From NCBI GenBank assembly GCA_910588625.1, contig CAJUQN010000046.1:1-21036 (forward strand): DNA of 21,036 bases, given 5' to 3'. Shown one piece after another: positions 1 to 6,471 of the stretch. Below the pieces are notes generated by a model. It saw only the letters and a list, made by a program, of their open reading frames with translations, was not told where the DNA came from and did not search any database. The position numbers and the translations under genes are program-made. The first letter of the stretch is position 1. Each line of letters opens with the position of its first letter. Source of the DNA: an uncultured Oscillospiraceae bacterium. GTDB taxonomy: Bacteria; Bacillota; Clostridia; Oscillospirales; Oscillospiraceae.

Positions 1-341
1 CTGACCAAATTCAATTCTTAATACTTCCTTGCCTTTCAAGAACTATGCACCCCCCTTTTTAGTGGAAATATTGGTTACATTCTAATAGTCCAATTTTACA
101 TTGTGCTATTAGATTTGCATATTTGCCAGTAGCACCCAAAGTTTTTGCACTGAAAGCACAAAATATTTACGCAATGGAGGTGTCGGCAATAAATAAATGC
201 AACAGGCATCAAAGAATGTACCCTTTGATGCCTGTTGCTATTCACATGATTTCAGATCAAGAAAGTTAATACTATTTAATCTTTAATCCTCTAAAGCAAA
301 CAAATTGACGAACTTATAGTTTTCTCAACCTCATATTTGCC
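1..341. other. AT-rich non-coding left edge
   Basis: No convincing coding region was found on either strand. The stretch is AT-rich compared with the rest of the window. Its one clear structure is a long perfect inverted repeat at 199-238, listed separately. A 31-codon open frame beginning at 175 runs straight through that inverted repeat and is not believable as a gene. I see no tRNA, recombinase site or element end that I could defend. Confidence 0.6.
199..238. terminator. Perfect 16-bp inverted repeat, probable terminator
   Basis: Arms 199-214 and 223-238 are perfectly complementary over 16 bp around an 8-nt loop (215-222). Read on the minus strand, the hairpin lies about 100 nt beyond the methyltransferase fragment and is followed by a T-rich stretch (ATTTATTTATT), so it could end leftward transcription. 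On the plus strand there is no good T-run. The T-tract is interrupted, so a regulatory palindrome or small structured RNA remains possible. Confidence 0.6.
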
Positions 342-842
342 CTATTGGGAAACAATTTGCTGGTACATCTTCATTAACTCCGACACGCAGGCTGGTTCGG
401 AGTTTAGTTTGCCCCCAAAGCCGTAGGCCATCATCACCGCCTTGTCGTTCTGCTGGTGGGCCTTCCGCAGCTCCGGGGGCATGGTGGTTTCATCGTAGAG
501 GTCGGCAAGGCTGGCATCCGGGTAGAGGGTGCGGGCGTCAAGAATCGCCTGGGAGGTCTGCTCAATTTTGGCCCTTTGTGCGTCCCTGGGAGTAGGCCAG
601 GGGAAGTTGTTATAGACAATTTTTATCGAATAGTCATAATCGCTTTTCAATCTTCCGCAAACCGCCCGCATCCAAGCCATGTGAACATTTGAGGTTAAAA
701 TGCCAAAATGATAAAGTGTTGCGTTCGGCATCAGCCGAACCTTATTGCTACACAGCACTGAATCATCCATAAAGCCCATCGGAACATAGCGTCGCCGCTC
801 TGATGATACCTCTGGAACAACAATGAAATGTCCTTTCGGCAT
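342..842 (-). pseudogene. C-terminal remnant of MmeI-like DNA methyltransferase
   Basis: The 166 residues match the end of the large MmeI/YeeA-like class I SAM-dependent DNA methyltransferases found in single-chain restriction-modification proteins. The recognisable pieces are PEVSSERR (near residue 11), PNATLYHFGILTSNVHMAWM (about 39-58), the YNNFPWP motif (about 77-83), and SLADLYDETTMPPELRKAH followed by an AYGFGG tail. Full-length relatives are roughly 900 residues. The catalytic SAM-binding and NPPY-containing domain and any nuclease domain are absent. Reading upstream of the ATG, the frame meets a stop six codons earlier (858-860), and ENMPKG may already be family sequence, so the break lies near 846-858. 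There is no good ribosome-binding site. A dead fragment is the best reading; it may have been cut by whatever brought in the adjacent RT gene. Family assignment is from memory of the motifs. Confidence 0.8.
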
Positions 843-914
843 ATTCTCAACATGGAATTATCATACCACATCAATCGGGTATTGTCTAGGTTCTATAAAT
901 TATGCAAAAGAACG

Positions 915-3758
915 CTACAACCCATGCTCCCGAACAAACTGTTTTAGCAGCTTTTCCAATTTGTAGACGAGCGCGTCAGGCAATTTCCGGGTGGTCAGGG
1001 CTTTGGGGATTCTTACGCCGGACACACCTGTGACCACCCGGCGGAACACCACACGCTCGTCATGGCGGTGGAGGGCCTTTATCTCATATCCCTGACTTGT
1101 CCAGGAATCGGAAATGTAGTAGTCAATCTCGTCCGGGATAATCGCATGGAAAGGGTATCCTTCCTCTCGCCACATGGGCGAGGTCATTCCCGGCATATTC
1201 TCATACCAGAAAGCATCGTAGAAGTACGCTTCTGCTGGTAAGCTGTCTCCTAGGATTTGCTCAATCTGGCGAAAGGTCAGAGTGAGAGGGGATTTGTCAG
1301 ACAGTCGGAAGTATTCCCGCAATTCGAGGTAGGGAGACTCCCTCAAAGGGGCGGTGTCAACGAAATCTCCCAGCAGTTCAAAGAGGTCGATATGCTCCCC
1401 AAAAGCATCATCCGAATCCGAGAACATATCGTAGGCGCACTGGCGGTGAATGTAAATCAGATTTTGTACCCGCCGTCCTTTGCCGATCACCTTCTCGATT
1501 ACCTCAACCTCCTGGTCGGCCAGCATAGGATTTCCGCAAAACGCACAGCGGCCCCCTTGCCGCTGCCATACCGCTTTATACTTGCCGTTGGCTTTCTGCT
1601 CGTCACGGCGATGCTGAAGCTGAGAGAAATAATCCTTGTCCAGATACGGATTGAAACTGACCTTGCAGGGTTTGTGCTGAACGATGGCGAGAGGAGCCAG
1701 CCGAACCACCCGGCAAGTCGGGTCATCGGGCAGGGCAAAAACGTGATACCCGCCCACATAAATCCAGAACTTCCGCAGTACGGTTTCCCTGTGCCAGTGT
1801 GAATACTTCTGGCACATCTTCACGACAAGCAGGCCCTCAACCACAGCGTCAATGTGACGGAAAATCATATAGGCGTCCGTACTGCGGTGGTACGCCGCCC
1901 ATCCGCTCAGCTTGTCGTTAATTTTCTCAATCAGCGCCCTTTGTGTTCCCTTGAAATTCAAAATCAGATTTTCCAACTCGCGCTCAATCTTCTTAATGGA
2001 GCCGTCAGTCGGCTCGACTGTCAAAATGCCCTTCTTCTCTTGGAAGTGCCATGACAAAAACGTGAAGCCCTCGCTAATATGGGCGATATAGGTTTTCTCC
2101 TGATTGAATCCTAGGCCCCGGCTGGCTAAGAAGTCGCTGACACTCTGCATAATCCGCTCTGCGCTCTCTACTGACCTCGCCGTAACCACTATATCATCGG
2201 CAAACCTGACCATGCAGCCATTAGAATAATCAACACCGCCCATCGGGTAAAGACTGTCATAGATATGGGATTGCAGGCCGTCCAACAGCATATTGCCGAG
2301 GATAGGGGACAAGCTGGACGCAAAGGAAATTCCCTTGTTCGTTTCAAACAATTCACCGTCCTTGACAACACCTGCCCGGAGAAATTTCCGCAACACCGTC
2401 TTGTCCATTGGAATATTTTCAATGAGCCAGTTGTGCATAGCGTTATCGAAGAAAGCGGCAACATCGGCCCTGACGATCAACTTGGGCGGATTCTCCTGAT
2501 TCAACTCCCGGAGTATGTAAGCGTAAGCGTCATGAGCCGAGCGGCCTTTACGGGCGAAAAAGGATTTTTTATCCGCTGTGGATTCAGCTACCGGGTCAAG
2601 AGAGAAAGAATACAGTACCAGCATAGCCTTATCCCTGGCGGCGGGGATATGCAACGTCAATTCCTTCCCCCGCTCCGTGACCTTCTCATATCGGTTCGGT
2701 AATGGCTGGTATCCTCTGCGGGTCAGGGATAAGGCCATTTTCATTTTTTGTGCGTCACTGGTCAGCTTTACGCCGTCAATACCCGCTGCTGAATTTGTGT
2801 CGGCAACGAAGCGGACGGCAAGTACCCTGGCGGCATACGAAGCCACCAGCTTATCCTGCATGATTTTGACGTTTTCCCAATCCCGGTTATAAGCGGCAAA
2901 AGCCAATTTGTTCTGCTTGCGGAAAAGCTCATTTTCCATTTTCGGCCAGTCTATCGTGCGCCACCTGACAGCCATATCTTCATCCGTGGTTTCCTGCTGA
3001 AAGGTGATTGCCCCCAGGATGATGGAAATGGGACAGTGGTCGGAACACAGAGTAGTCGTATGGTGCTTAATGCTCTGAACGTAGGCCAGCAGTTCCCCAG
3101 AAACGAGGAAATAATCCAACCGTGAGCCTTTGTTCTCCTGACGGCTTTTAGGCCGTGGCCCCCACCAGGTATAGGCCCCTTCCTTCTGCGGGTAAAAGGC
3201 CCGGAATACGTCAATGTAGCCAGCAGAGAGAAGCGTTTCAAAACTCGCTCGTTCCTCCGATTGAAACAGCGGTTCCTCCGGCGTGTTCTTCTGGTTCTCC
3301 GGGTAAATGTCGATGTACTCCCGTGTCACGTTGAAGTCCCCGCACATGATAACAGGCTTTGGCAGTTTCGTAACAAACTCCCGCAGGACCTTGTCCCATT
3401 CCATGCGGAAGTCCAGTCGTTCGGGGGACGAATGTGTGTTGAGGTTCGGAGCATAAACATTGACGATGAAATAGTCCTTGTATTCCATCGTGATAAGCCG
3501 TCCTTCATCATCAAACTTATCAATGCCAAGACCGTACTGGCAGGAGAGGGGCTGCCGCCGTGACAGTACCAGCGTCCCGGAGTAGTTGGAGCGTTTCGCC
3601 GGGTTCCAGAACAGCAGATAGCCGGGAACATTCAGCGGGCACTCCCCCTTGATTTCCTGACAGCACAGCACATCGGGCTTTGCGTCTGCCAGGAATTTCA
3701 AGAATCCGTTCCGTCTGCACCGGGCAAGCCCGTTGACGTTCCATGATACGATTTTCAT
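915..3758 (-). CDS. ExoIII/APE nuclease-reverse transcriptase fusion protein
   Basis: This is an intact 947-residue multidomain protein. Residues 1-249 form an exonuclease III/AP-endonuclease (EEP) domain with the family catalytic set: N7, E35, Y102, D141/N143 (GDFNV), D215 and the S-D240-H241 motif. Residues about 264-330 match the RT N-terminal domain of group II intron proteins (WRTIDW, LAVRFV, GIDG). Residues about 331-556 are the RT palm and fingers: motif A D432 with FFD, FADD at 519-522, GLGFNQEKT at 548-556. Residues about 557-690 are a maturase (GIIM)-like thumb. Residues 737-773 keep an HNH-type zinc scaffold (CAFC, HRQC) but lack the catalytic histidines. Residues about 830-920 resemble DUF7662 (LTFRQIEQILG, ERVVFRR). 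AGGAGG at 3768-3773 lies 9 nt before the ATG. Nuclease plus RT suggests target nicking or end processing coupled to cDNA synthesis; the function is unknown, defence or retroelement-derived. No intron RNA flanks it. Confidence 0.9.
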   Translation of the reverse strand: MKIVSWNVNGLARCRRNGFLKFLADAKPDVLCCQEIKGECPLNVPGYLLFWNPAKRSNYSGTLVLSRRQPLSCQYGLGIDKFDDEGRLITMEYKDYFIVNVYAPNLNTHSSPERLDFRMEWDKVLREFVTKLPKPVIMCGDFNVTREYIDIYPENQKNTPEEPLFQSEERASFETLLSAGYIDVFRAFYPQKEGAYTWWGPRPKSRQENKGSRLDYFLVSGELLAYVQSIKHHTTTLCSDHCPISIILGAITFQQETTDEDMAVRWRTIDWPKMENELFRKQNKLAFAAYNRDWENVKIMQDKLVASYAARVLAVRFVADTNSAAGIDGVKLTSDAQKMKMALSLTRRGYQPLPNRYEKVTERGKELTLHIPAARDKAMLVLYSFSLDPVAESTADKKSFFARKGRSAHDAYAYILRELNQENPPKLIVRADVAAFFDNAMHNWLIENIPMDKTVLRKFLRAGVVKDGELFETNKGISFASSLSPILGNMLLDGLQSHIYDSLYPMGGVDYSNGCMVRFADDIVVTARSVESAERIMQSVSDFLASRGLGFNQEKTYIAHISEGFTFLSWHFQEKKGILTVEPTDGSIKKIERELENLILNFKGTQRALIEKINDKLSGWAAYHRSTDAYMIFRHIDAVVEGLLVVKMCQKYSHWHRETVLRKFWIYVGGYHVFALPDDPTCRVVRLAPLAIVQHKPCKVSFNPYLDKDYFSQLQHRRDEQKANGKYKAVWQRQGGRCAFCGNPMLADQEVEVIEKVIGKGRRVQNLIYIHRQCAYDMFSDSDDAFGEHIDLFELLGDFVDTAPLRESPYLELREYFRLSDKSPLTLTFRQIEQILGDSLPAEAYFYDAFWYENMPGMTSPMWREEGYPFHAIIPDEIDYYISDSWTSQGYEIKALHRHDERVVFRRVVTGVSGVRIPKALTTRKLPDALVYKLEKLLKQFVREHGL

Positions 3759-3897
3759 GCTCGTATGCCTCCTGCGGGAAATTGTTCCTACAAGGAGTAA
3801 TTATAAGTAGATTCGGTCAAATACACCGCCCAGAATAAAAGCGTTGTTTCTGAGGACGCAGGCAGGGTTAAAGGTTCCGATGGAAAAGGCAAGCAAT

Positions 3898-3929
3898 GAG
3901 TAAGAATATCCTTTTGGCTATTCTCACTC
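3898..3929. repeat. Imperfect 11-bp inverted repeat
   Basis: Arms 3898-3908 (GAGTAAGAATA) and 3919-3929 (TATTCTCACTC) pair at 10 of 11 positions across a 10-nt spacer. A perfect hairpin (3935-3949) sits only 5 bp further. Size and spacing resemble relaxase-binding inverted repeats of transfer origins, which is an inference from form only. Confidence 0.6.
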
Positions 3930-3934
3930 GCTTG

Positions 3935-3949
3935 TTGGGGTTCCCCCAA
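3935..3949. repeat. Perfect 6-bp hairpin TTGGGG/CCCCAA
   Basis: TTGGGG (3935-3940) and CCCCAA (3944-3949) form a perfect stem around a 3-nt loop. It belongs to the cluster of structured elements between the RT and NYN genes. Confidence 0.6.
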
Positions 3950-3981
3950 GCCCCGGACCGTCCGCTCTGCGTACAGTCGAA

Positions 3982-4004
3982 CACGCCTTACGGCGTGGCT
4001 TTTT
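3982..4004 (+). terminator. Weak hairpin plus T-run on plus strand
   Basis: CACGCC (3982-3987) pairs with GGCGTG (3992-3997) around TTAC, followed by GCTTTTT on the plus strand. The 6-bp stem is short for an intrinsic terminator and no plus-strand gene precedes it, so it would matter only if a small plus-strand RNA starts upstream, near 3890. Confidence 0.3.
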
Positions 4005-4100
4005 CGCTCCCTTCGGTCGCTCTCTCCCGCACATTCGCGCAGGAGTTTGGTGTGCAGCCGTGCATATTAAACAAGGTCCACTGGAACAGCAGATGGGCCT

Positions 4101-5480
4101 TTACTTCACCTTGATAACCAGCGAAACTTTTCCCTCATCGCTGATTGAAAGTTGAAGTGTCTTAACGTACTTGTCGTAAAACTGTTGGCGTTCTGCCGAA
4201 GTCATTTCTATCCGAGTGGCGCGGAGAGCGTCATTGAGCATATCAATAACATTCAACTGGACAGACTTCTCCATGTAATCACGCATTTCCTGAAACAGAG
4301 CATTCGTTTTCAGTTCTTCTGAATCGCCGGAATAGAAGTCGTCTAAGTAGCAGTAAAAAATTCCCGAATTGACAAGCGCGGCTTTCATATCAGGCCCACA
4401 CTTATCATGTTCAATCATTACTAAGAATTGGGCCTTGGGCAGAGACGAGATAAGGCCCCAATAGTCTGAATCACTGGAAACAATGACAAAAGAATCCACT
4501 TTGTTTTCGTAATATTCCTGGCAGGCTCTCGCCGTTAGGCGAATGTCCACCAGGGACTTGTTTTGCTTGATCCGCTCAATCAAAATATGCTCCACCGGGA
4601 TGGAGGTGAACTTCTCCAGAATGCTCCAAGCTGTGGCGGTGTGAATATCGTCAAAGAGGATAATCGAAGTGATTTTTTCAGTGTATGCGCTGTTCAGCCG
4701 CCGCAGGGTCGCACTTAATTTATAGGGGTCTGAATTTTCACAATCGACTACGATCACCGCTTTTTGGCTTGCATCAATAAAATCATAGATGCTATCTTTT
4801 ATATAACTGCCAGCATCTGATACTTTGTTATACTCGGTAAACTCATCATCATGCCAGTGGTAGAGCAGGGAAACAAATCTTTTGTCGTTGAACAGGATGT
4901 TGCCCTGATCGCTGGGCATCCAATGAATATACATTTGATAGGGGTAAAGCCGTATATGTTCATAATAGACTGCCGCCGCCGCTTGGGTCCCTTTTTCGCA
5001 CAAGCCATTCGGCATAATAAAAAGCTCTCGAATGTATTTCCAGTTAAGCCAGAGGGGAAATAACTGCTTGCAGTTATTGATACGATCTGAAATAATGCGG
5101 TTGATTTCAATGATATGTCCAACCAGCATTGTATTTGATTTTCTGATGAAGTTGACGCCATCCGCCAATAGCTGGTTGATTGAATCGGCGGGAACAAACT
5201 GCGGCAAGGTGAGTATGGTTTTATATTCCACTCTCATTTTATCATTGATGTATTTGAAGTTCCGTTCAATCGCTGTCCGAATGATGCACAAATGACGGAT
5301 AATCCGGGCGTTCTTATCATTCTCCAACTGCTGAAATGTTTCAAGTTGTGGAGGCTCATGCTGATTCTCAAATATTCGTTTTGGGACCCCGATCAGATAG
5401 GCAATTTTTGAGACAATAACATAGGTACTGTCTTTATACGCCATTCGCTCTGCTGGGCCTGACACCACACTATTCATCAT
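4101..5480 (-). CDS. NYN-domain (PIN-like) putative RNase
   Basis: This is a 459-residue protein counted from the chosen start. The C-terminal half carries a NYN domain, a PIN-like metal-dependent nuclease fold that usually acts on RNA: VVDCEN (D246, N249), an acidic LVDIRLT (D312) and SSDSDYWGL (D337, D339). These acidic residues would coordinate the metal. The N-terminal ~235 residues are mostly helical-looking and not recognised; a short C-terminal extension follows the nuclease domain. The frame stays open up to 5615, but the double ATG at 5480/5477 has GAGGGG about 10 nt upstream and lies below an extended -10 promoter, so I prefer it. There is no signal peptide, so it is presumably cytoplasmic. 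It is relatively AT-rich, like other cargo here. It is separated from the RT gene by 340 bp, so a functional link is possible but unproven. Confidence 0.8.
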   Translation of the reverse strand: MMNSVVSGPAERMAYKDSTYVIVSKIAYLIGVPKRIFENQHEPPQLETFQQLENDKNARIIRHLCIIRTAIERNFKYINDKMRVEYKTILTLPQFVPADSINQLLADGVNFIRKSNTMLVGHIIEINRIISDRINNCKQLFPLWLNWKYIRELFIMPNGLCEKGTQAAAAVYYEHIRLYPYQMYIHWMPSDQGNILFNDKRFVSLLYHWHDDEFTEYNKVSDAGSYIKDSIYDFIDASQKAVIVVDCENSDPYKLSATLRRLNSAYTEKITSIILFDDIHTATAWSILEKFTSIPVEHILIERIKQNKSLVDIRLTARACQEYYENKVDSFVIVSSDSDYWGLISSLPKAQFLVMIEHDKCGPDMKAALVNSGIFYCYLDDFYSGDSEELKTNALFQEMRDYMEKSVQLNVIDMLNDALRATRIEMTSAERQQFYDKYVKTLQLSISDEGKVSLVIKVK

Positions 5481-5580
5481 ATGTAAAAATCCCCTCTTTT
5501 CAGATTGGCTACTCTCTTGGGGAATCCTCAAAAGCGGGCTAAGGTTTCGTGGACATTCCCAATAACGATTGCCTGAAGTT

Positions 5581-5610
5581 AGTATACCACGCCAACTGCT
5601 CAGATAGCAA
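5581..5610 (-). promoter_or_regulatory. Extended -10 promoter of the NYN gene
   Basis: On the minus strand, TTGCTA (5610-5605) lies 18 bp before TATACT (5586-5581), which is preceded by TGG, giving an extended -10 of TGnTATACT form. Transcription would start near 5574 and leave a leader of about 90 nt before the ATG at 5480. This supports separate transcription of the NYN gene from the small gene upstream. Confidence 0.6.
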
Positions 5611-5612
5611 AT

Positions 5613-5650
5613 CAAGTTAAAAGCTGCGTCGTACAGACAGCGCAGTTTTT
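5613..5650. terminator. Probable bidirectional intrinsic terminator
   Basis: CTGCG (5624-5628) pairs with CGCAG (5641-5645) around a 12-nt loop. On the plus strand it is followed by TTTTT; on the minus strand by CTTTTAACTT. It lies 28 bp past the end of the small minus-strand gene and just upstream of the NYN promoter, so it probably separates the two transcription units. The stem is short. Confidence 0.5.
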
Positions 5651-5677
5651 AGCTTGGCTTTACGCTGTGGCCAACCG

Positions 5678-6091
5678 CTAAAATGGAGTATCATCCAGAA
5701 AAATGTCCGGGTAGTTTCTCAAGAACCTGTTCAGTAGTTTTTTATATTCTTCGCTCCGCTTTCCGCACTTTTCCAGAACAGGGCAAATACGCTTTCTGAT
5801 TTCCTTTTCCTCCGATGGGAACAATCTCATCTTCGCTTCCCAATGCTCGCCCTCCAAGTCCAGCGCCAGTACATCCAGCGTGACCCATGAGAACATCATA
5901 AACAGCAGATCATGGGAGGTTTCCAGCAAAGTAATTTGATCCTCTCCATTTCCCTCTGGATAAAATTGTATGAACAGGTAGCCGAATTTTCGTGAGTATA
6001 CAACGTCATAATCGGGCTGGGCCTCTTTGTCTATATAAGGCCGGAACAGAAACAGCAAGGCTTCAAGTTCCCTTGTTTCACGGTTTGTCAC
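5678..6091 (-). CDS. Hypothetical 137-residue cytoplasmic protein
   Basis: I do not recognise this family. The protein is acidic with alternating hydrophobic and charged stretches: a central aromatic/hydrophobic segment (LLFMMFSWVTLDVLALDL, about residues 62-79) and a lysine/glutamate-rich C-terminal half predicted to be helical. The central stretch is too broken by polar residues to call a confident membrane helix, and there is no signal peptide. The start is GTG at 6091. AGGAG lies only 1-2 nt before it, while AAGGGG lies about 12 nt upstream, so initiation is somewhat irregular. It begins 24 nt after the stop of the SLOG remnant on the same strand, so the two were probably once one operon. 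It may now lack a promoter. Confidence 0.65.
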   Translation of the reverse strand: MTNRETRELEALLFLFRPYIDKEAQPDYDVVYSRKFGYLFIQFYPEGNGEDQITLLETSHDLLFMMFSWVTLDVLALDLEGEHWEAKMRLFPSEEKEIRKRICPVLEKCGKRSEEYKKLLNRFLRNYPDIFLDDTPF

Positions 6092-6115
6092 GCTCCTATC
6101 AATCCCCTTTGACTT

Positions 6116-6343
6116 TTATCCACGCACTGAGTTCATTGGAAAATAGGTGGTTGTTCGTGAGATGGGGTCAATAATAAAAATTTCACGCCCTTGCTTCTGA
6201 GCGTACCGCACAGTAGCTCCGGTCCCGCTTCGCTGCGTCCCATTGCAAACGGCCACCAGAATGGACGCATGGTCTACCAAGTAGCGGTTTCGTTCCAACA
6301 TACAATTCTGGGTGTATTTTCGACTTACATAGACCACATTCTC
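6116..6343 (-). pseudogene. 3' remnant of SLOG/DUF1273-family gene
   Basis: About 76 codons are left, reading ENVVYVSRKYT, then CMLERNRYLVDHASILVAVC and ATVRYAQKQGREIFIIDP. This matches the C-terminal half of the DUF1273/YpsA branch of the SLOG (Rossmann-like nucleotide-sensing) superfamily, common in phages and mobile elements and usually about 180-190 residues. The N-terminal half with its glycine-rich nucleotide-binding segment is missing. Upstream of the conserved ENVVYVS the frame runs into proline-rich nonsense and a stop (6368-6370). The break coincides with the point where the plus-strand secretion-signal remnant begins. GTG at 6337 could in principle initiate but has no supporting ribosome-binding site. 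Confidence 0.75.
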
Positions 6344-6471
6344 TGTTCCTGGCGGCGGTGATGATGGTCAGCCTTTTAGCGGTCAACGCCCATGCCGCCA
6401 ATGCCAACAAGATCACCGACTACGGCGACGCCTACGGCCATTGGGCCTATGAAGCCTACCATCGCCTTTGA
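6343..6471 (+). pseudogene. Decapitated signal peptide and SLH-start remnant
   Basis: One frame reads LFLAAVMMVSLLAVNAHA, then ANANKITDYGDAYGHWAYEA, and stops at 6469-6471. This is a classic hydrophobic secretion signal with an AHA-type cleavage site, followed by what looks like the start of an SLH-like segment (GHWAYEA). The frame has no start codon or basic n-region upstream: sequence 5' of 6343 is the antisense of the SLOG remnant. Downstream, the coherent coding sequence continues in a different frame (PTIAFDLPAY from 6455), so this piece is disconnected from the repeat protein it presumably once led. Confidence 0.7.

Larger units (their letters stand above)
3759..4100. other. Structured intergenic region, candidate oriT or ncRNA
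   Basis: This 342-bp gap lies between two minus-strand genes and carries no believable gene. It contains a cluster of inverted repeats: an 11-bp pair with one mismatch (3898-3908/3919-3929), a perfect 6-bp stem (3935-3949), a 6-bp stem followed by T5 (3982-4004), and a bulged stem (4024-4045). Clustered inverted repeats in a conjugative-element context suggest an origin of transfer. The minus strand at the last hairpin reads ACTCCTGC, near the YATCCTGY core nicked by MOBP relaxases, but no relaxase gene is visible. A non-coding RNA serving the adjacent reverse transcriptase is the alternative. A weak TATAAT on the minus strand (3805-3800) precedes the RT gene without a good -35. Confidence 0.35.

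Noticed and set aside
843..914. Possible group II intron domain V/VI after the RT gene
   Set aside because: The 72 nt on the minus strand are AT-rich and contain no domain V-like stem or GAGCCGT-type motif.
1257..1802. 181-codon plus-strand open frame inside the RT gene
   Set aside because: It lies antisense to the conserved zinc and C-terminal domains of the RT fusion and has no domain signature of its own.
3896..4114. 72-codon plus-strand open frame in the structured intergenic region
   Set aside because: No Shine-Dalgarno sequence, no recognisable protein features, and its sequence is largely made of hairpins, so DNA or RNA structure explains it better.
5481..5615. Upstream extension of the NYN reading frame to 5615
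   Set aside because: It would start upstream of the likely promoter's -10 and next to the terminator; the ATG at 5480 has the ribosome-binding site.
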